Source: Torreya grandis
Lineage: Eukaryota; Streptophyta; Pinopsida; Cupressales; Taxaceae
NCBI GenBank assembly: GCA_037957365.1
Contig: JARHVA010000316.1
Span: 3,743,501 to 3,807,500, forward strand
Length of the DNA: 64,000 bases
Direction of reading: 5' to 3'
The notes beneath the pieces are model-generated. The model did no database searches, was not told the DNA's origin, and saw only the letters and a list, made by a program, of their open reading frames with translations. Shown in pieces: positions 60,307-64,000 of the stretch; position 1 is the first letter of the stretch, and the number at the start of each line of letters is the position of its first letter. The position numbers and the translations under genes were made by a program.

Positions 60307-61176
60307 GACTCATGGTTGTATTGGAAACTTGTGCTAGGGAGTAAGAGAGCAAATAGCTCCTTCAGAGAGAGGTAGAGAAATGGTGCGTTCCTCCTAGTGC
60401 CACAGTACCAGGTGTGTGGGTGCTGGATTGGAGAGTCAGCTGGATTCTTCAGGTATGTATGATCTTGGTCATCAGGTGAGCATGGCCCTTATAGGATATC
60501 TACATGGTAAGTAAGATCGTTGATCTGCAGGTGTGTGTGTGTGCAAGGTCAAGGTTCACAGGTGTGCAAAACCACTTATTGATCTGTAGGTTGGAGATTA
60601 GATAGGACAGCAACACAACAGGGAGCAGGATCAGGCAGGATCTACTTGGAGTATGGTGTGTACTCATTGGTATGTACGTGGAGTACATGGAGAGCTAAGA
60701 GGAAGGCAAGGCAATCCCTTCCATAAGTATGGTCTTTTGAATTGTAGGGTGTTGCAGGTTCATGGGAGATCTACTTGAAGTACCTTGAGTACTTGTGGAG
60801 TGCGTGGAGCACTTGTGGTGTGCGTGGAGCACTGGAGGTGAACACCAACTCTGTGTTTGAGTTGTGTGTTGGGACTTGAGAGAGAGAGCTTTGAGGAGAG
60901 AATTACTATTCACTTGAGGTGTGGGAAACCTCTGAAGAGGTGGTGGAGAAGAGGTGGCATCTTCTTTATTGTATTCTTTTCTGTAAGAGTTATTAATACA
61001 AGTTGTGTATTGTCTCTCATATTCTGTGTTATTCTGAATTCTAGTTACTTGTGATTCTGGTTATTTTTGCATATTAAGTTTCTTGGTTTGGTAATCATAT
61101 TGTGCTCTTTCTGAGGAGCAAGATCCTAACAAGAGGAATCAGAACAAGTGTGTTTGTTCTTGGATTTCCCTACAAT

Positions 61177-61188
61177 TGGTATCAGAGC
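61177..61188 (+). promoter_or_regulatory. Copia primer binding site (initiator Met tRNA)
   Basis: TGGTATCAGAGC two bases after the 5' LTR end, the standard Copia site complementary to the 3' end of initiator methionine tRNA. Confidence 0.95.
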
Positions 61189-61284
61189 TTTTGGTTGGGA
61201 TACTAACAGATCGGTTTAGATCTGGGTAGTGTGTTTTGATTACAGGTCACTCTCAGGGGTTTCTAATTGAGTGGGAGTAGAGCA

Positions 61285-61542
61285 ATGGCAGATGAAAGTA
61301 AGCTAAGAATGGAGGAGTTGAAAAGCACAGATGGTCACTTACAGTCCCATGGAAAGAAAGAGCAGGTAAAAGAACATTGTTGGTTTGTGGAAGATCAGCA
61401 AGAAGGAACTGAAGAAGCAGATGTTGCAGGTGTTGTTGCACAGGATGCTCTAGGAGGTTTCTTGGATAAAGTTGAATCTTGGATAATAGATTTGGTTGCC
61501 TCTTTCCATGCAGCCCCAGGTAGAGGAGCTGGTGAGCCTTGA
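61285..61542 (+). pseudogene. gag start fused to protease scrap (Copia)
   Basis: The frame opens MADESKLRMEELKS, in the position of gag, and after some 60 residues reads ESWIIDLVASFHAAP, the Copia protease active-site region where DSGASFHATP is expected. Thus most of gag and its zinc knuckle are missing, and the catalytic DSG is DLV. The frame stops soon after at 61542. Confidence 0.7.
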
Positions 61543-61563
61543 CAGAGAATTGGCAAAGGGGAA

Positions 61564-62094
61564 GTGAAGTTGAAATTACAGGCGGCCAACACACAGGTGT
61601 TGATGAAGGTCATGCAGGTCCCAAGATTGGAGATATGGCTAATTTCTTTAGAAAAATTGGGTGATGAGAGATGCATAATAACTCTCACAACGAATGCACT
61701 TAAATTAGCTGGTGGTAAGAAAACAGGTACTCTTTATCTACTTGTTTATATTATTGATTCTTCTTCTGTTGCGGAGACATGGCTTTGTAGGCTTGGTCAC
61801 ATGAGCAGGAAGGAGATGCATGTTCTTAAGCAAAAGATAGATGTATTTGACAAGCTTAAGAACTGGAAAGCCTTGGTGTTTATGGAGGAGATGGCAGACA
61901 GAAACCAGTGGATGGTGCTGGGTACTTCTGACCAGGGCAGTTTGGACATGGAGATTGATTCAAAGGAGCTCACGGGTAAAAAGTCATCACTCACAGGCAA
62001 ACACAGATACCGATGTCGGTCAGGAGGAACTGGTGTCAAACAGACAGGTGTCGATGTCAGTCATGTGCAGACTGAAGCTAGTGGTGTCAGGTAG
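61564..62094 (+). pseudogene. gag-pre-integrase and integrase scraps (Copia)
   Basis: A 176-codon frame. VLMKVMQVPRLEIWLISLEK, then GGKKTGTLYLL and ETWLCRLGHMSRKEM match the protease tail and the GAG_pre-integrase domain (LW..RLGHMS..GM). It then jumps to IDVFDKLKNWKALVFMEE, the mid-integrase stretch (DVF..F..WK.LVE). The zinc HHCC remainder and the DDE core between them are lost. The last 40 codons run through the internal GACGTC-type word array. Confidence 0.75.
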
Positions 62095-62235
62095 TAGGTA
62101 AGACTGACGTCGATCAGGAGGATCGATGTCGGCAGTAGGGACACCGACGTCGGTAGGGTCGGTAGTTAGGGACAGACGCATGGGAACCGATGTCAGTCAG
62201 GTGCAAACTATGTGGTGATCGAGGTTGGTCACTGT
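61990..62235. repeat. Palindromic GACGTC-type word array inside the Copia interior
   Basis: About seven variants of ACCGATGTCGGTCAG, including ACTGACGTCGATCAGG, ACACCGACGTCGGTAGGG and AACCGATGTCAGTCAGG. The same words are in the LTRs, but the surrounding sequence is different. Confidence 0.85.
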
Positions 62236-62637
62236 AACAGATTTTGGGTGGATAGCACGCTGTCAAGGAGTCTCAAACAACCATACAGAGGACTGAAGAC
62301 GTAAGTAAGCCTCAAATTCATTGTTCCTCTTCTTTACACTCGTTGTTGATTGTTGAGCAGGAAGGATCCAGGAAAGAGGTGGGAGCATGGCAGGGATATG
62401 ATGCAGAACCAAACAGGAGTTTTGGTAGGGTTGCCAGCCAGTGCGAAAGTACAGAGATGAATGGATTCCTTAGTTGAAGAATAGAGAGAATGGATATGTG
62501 AGACGGAAGACCAGGCATATGGTCTTGAGGAAGCTGTAGGACAGTGGTACCGGGTTTGATAGGTGGAGAATGAAGCATGGCTTCAGTCAATGTCAGGGTA
62601 ACTACTGTGGTTTGTCTTACCAGGGGGATGATGAGTC

Positions 62638-63105
62638 GCAACATCATTCTGTTGCTGTATGTGGATGGTATGCTAGCTAGCAAGTTTGTACATATAGGGT
62701 TTTGCTGAGCTGAGGGTAAGATTAGTTCAGTGGCATGTCATGAGGAGTTTGGAGCAGTGAAATTCTTTGGCATGGGAGACATGGAGATTACAGGTAGATT
62801 TTGTCTCCAGTGGGATCTGATGTGAATCAGGTGTTGGTGAGGTTCAGGTTTCAGAGTCGGAGCACACTAAGGGCTAGATAGGTATAGTGTCTAAAATCAC
62901 ATGAGGTTTGGTATAGACCTAAGTATTCCCAAGCAGTGGGAGCTGTCAGAGAGTTAGGAGCCAATTCGGGGAAGTGGGTTCTCAGGTATTTGAGAGGGAC
63001 CAACAGCAGGGATTCATGCTATGCAGGGTCAGGACTTCACTACATGGGTTTGTAGGTTTGGATGTGGCAGGGTACTCGGATGACAGGAGGTACACCACAA
63101 GATGT
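62638..63105 (+). pseudogene. Reverse transcriptase and RNase H scraps (Copia)
   Basis: RNIILLLYVDGMLASK (from 62638) is the Copia RT catalytic block with YVDG in place of YVDD (62658-62669). EFGAVKFFGMGDMEI follows in the place of the EF.MKDLG....LG.EI stretch. KWVLRYLRGTNS (from 62972) and GFVGLDVAGYSDDRRYTTRC (63046-63105) correspond to the WVLRYLKGT and GF.DADYAGD.D.RRSTTGY blocks of the RT-RNase H junction. Stops separate the blocks. Confidence 0.8.
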
Positions 63106-63204
63106 GTGGTGGGTTGTCTTCAAGATTGAGCTTGAAGAGGGATACAAACTAGGAAACAAATTAGATGGAGTATAGGTACAGGTATAGTGTAGCTTTTTAT
63201 CTCC

Positions 63205-63215
63205 AAGTGGGAGAT
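63205..63215 (+). promoter_or_regulatory. Polypurine tract of the Copia element
   Basis: AAGTGGGAGAT immediately before the 3' LTR, the usual Copia form. Confidence 0.85.
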
Positions 63216-64000
63216 TTTTAGGTTGTGGAGCTAAAAACTTCACTGATGCAGACATGGAGGAGGTTGCAGGAGAGTTGTGGAGTGTTACTGTCGCTGGCAT
63301 CGGTCAGGCCAATCGACGTCGGCAGGGTAAGGTAGGAAGGAAACCGACGTCGGTCAGTAGTCGGCTGATGTTGGCACCCCCAGGTAGACAGGGACCGACA
63401 TTGGTCACCTGTGTGGTTTGACTACGAGTATATTACGGGCAGTGGGTTGACAAACCAAGTGTTTGCATGATGAGAGCTAATTATAGGCTGAGAGCTGTAG
63501 ATTTAATTATTGTAATTAGATGTCTAATTATTGTTTGGATGAGATCTATATAATAGACTCATGGTTGTATTAGAAACTTGTGCTAGGGAGTAAGAGAGAA
63601 AATAGCTCCTTTAGAGAGAGGTAGAGCAATGGTGCATTCCTCCTACTGCCACAGTACCAGGTGTGTGGGTGCTGGATTGGAGAGTCAGCTAGATTCTTCA
63701 GGTATGTATGATCTTGGTCATCAGGTGAGCATGGCCCATATAGGAGATCTACATGGTAAGTAAGATCGTTGATCTGTAGGTGTGTGTGTGTGCAAGGTCA
63801 AGGTTCACAGGGGTGTAGAACCACTTATTGATTTGTAGGTTGGAGATCAGATAGGACAGCAACACAACAGGGAGCAGGATCAGGCAGGATCTACTTGGAG
63901 TACGGTGTGTACTCATTGGTATGTATGTGGAGTACATGGAGAGCTAAGAGGAAGGCAAGGCAGTCCCTTCCATAAGTATGGTCTGTTGAATTGCAGGGTG
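63216..64000 (+). repeat. 3' LTR of the Copia element (cut by the window end)
   Basis: Aligns with 59967-60755 of the 5' LTR. It starts TTTTAGG where the 5' copy has TGTTAGG, so its terminal TG is mutated. Within the GACGTC words several CG dinucleotides are TG or CA here (for example GATGTTGG for GACGTCGG). Confidence 0.93.

Larger units (their letters stand above)
59967..61174 (+). repeat. 5' LTR of the Copia element
   Basis: Starts TGTTAGGTTGTGGAGC and ends CCCTACA just before the primer binding site. It contains the GACGTC word cluster near its start, a TATA box at 60297 and a short TG run near 60531. Confidence 0.93.
59967..64000 (+). mobile_element. Copia-type retrotransposon, internally deleted, runs off the window
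   Basis: Plus orientation: 5' LTR (59967-61174), initiator-Met primer binding site, 2.04-kb interior, polypurine tract and the first 785 bp of the 3' LTR. A complete Copia interior is usually above 4 kb. This one holds only short pieces of gag, protease, integrase, RT and RNase H, in the correct order, and cannot encode working enzymes. If the 3' LTR has full length it should end near 64420, followed by a target duplication, probably CATAG. The first 250 bases of the LTRs differ at about 25 places, mostly transitions. Confidence 0.93.

Noticed and set aside
60500..60913. Minus-strand frames inside the Copia LTR, recurring at 63749
   Set aside because: They occur because the LTR is duplicated. 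They are short, antisense to the element and without motif.

Overview
This window looks like nuclear DNA from a plant with a large, repeat-rich genome. The evidence is AT-rich intergenic DNA, many decayed LTR retrotransposons of Ty1/Copia and Ty3/Gypsy type, a plant LINE ORF1 fragment (DUF4283), a plant mobile domain fragment and a nepenthesin-like aspartic protease family. The density of old, broken elements would suit a gymnosperm, but nothing here proves the lineage. There is no bacterial gene organisation, CRISPR array or recognisable tRNA/rRNA gene.

Only one intact cellular gene is convincing: a single-exon, 491-codon nepenthesin-like (A1B) aspartic protease homologue on the minus strand at 5831-7306. 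It keeps the family cysteines and fold signatures. Both catalytic loops have lost the Gly and Ser/Thr that follow the Asp, so it is probably a pseudoprotease. Three broken relatives lie on the same strand: an internally deleted fragment near 10.6-11.2 kb, a 3'-end fragment near 19.65-20.0 kb, and a near full-length pseudogene between 29.5 and 37.6 kb. Flanking DNA is shared as well (7.3-8.97 kb with 37.55-41.06 kb), so the cluster grew by local segmental duplication.

The large pseudogene is split by a 6.6-kb Gypsy-type element (30006-36607, minus orientation). It has paired LTRs, a 5-bp target duplication (GGGGT), a primer binding site and a gag frame holding three TAG stops, but no pol. A second well-defined element is a Copia-type retrotransposon from 59967 past the window end. 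It sits in one of two near-identical 785-bp repeats whose other copy opens the window. Its 2-kb interior keeps short pieces of gag, protease, integrase, reverse transcriptase and RNase H in the original order, with the DNA between them lost.

Region by region: 1-5.7 kb is repeat and AT-rich DNA; 5.8-11.3 kb is the protease and its relic; 12-18.2 kb is Gypsy gag/protease, Gypsy integrase and LINE ORF1 remains; 18.2-29.5 kb is AT-rich DNA with a protease fragment between inverted repeats, a Gypsy gag relic and an (AC)48 microsatellite; 29.5-41 kb is the split pseudogene and its duplicated flank; 41-46 kb is an array of CATCGATG-type words leading into plant mobile domain remains; 47.9-49.9 kb is a decayed Gypsy pol; 50-58.5 kb is AT-rich repeat; 58.5-64 kb is tandem repeats and the Copia element. 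I see no coherent new multigene system. The most unusual points are the intact pseudoprotease, the serially deleted Copia element, and arrays of short palindromic or inverted words in three unrelated elements.
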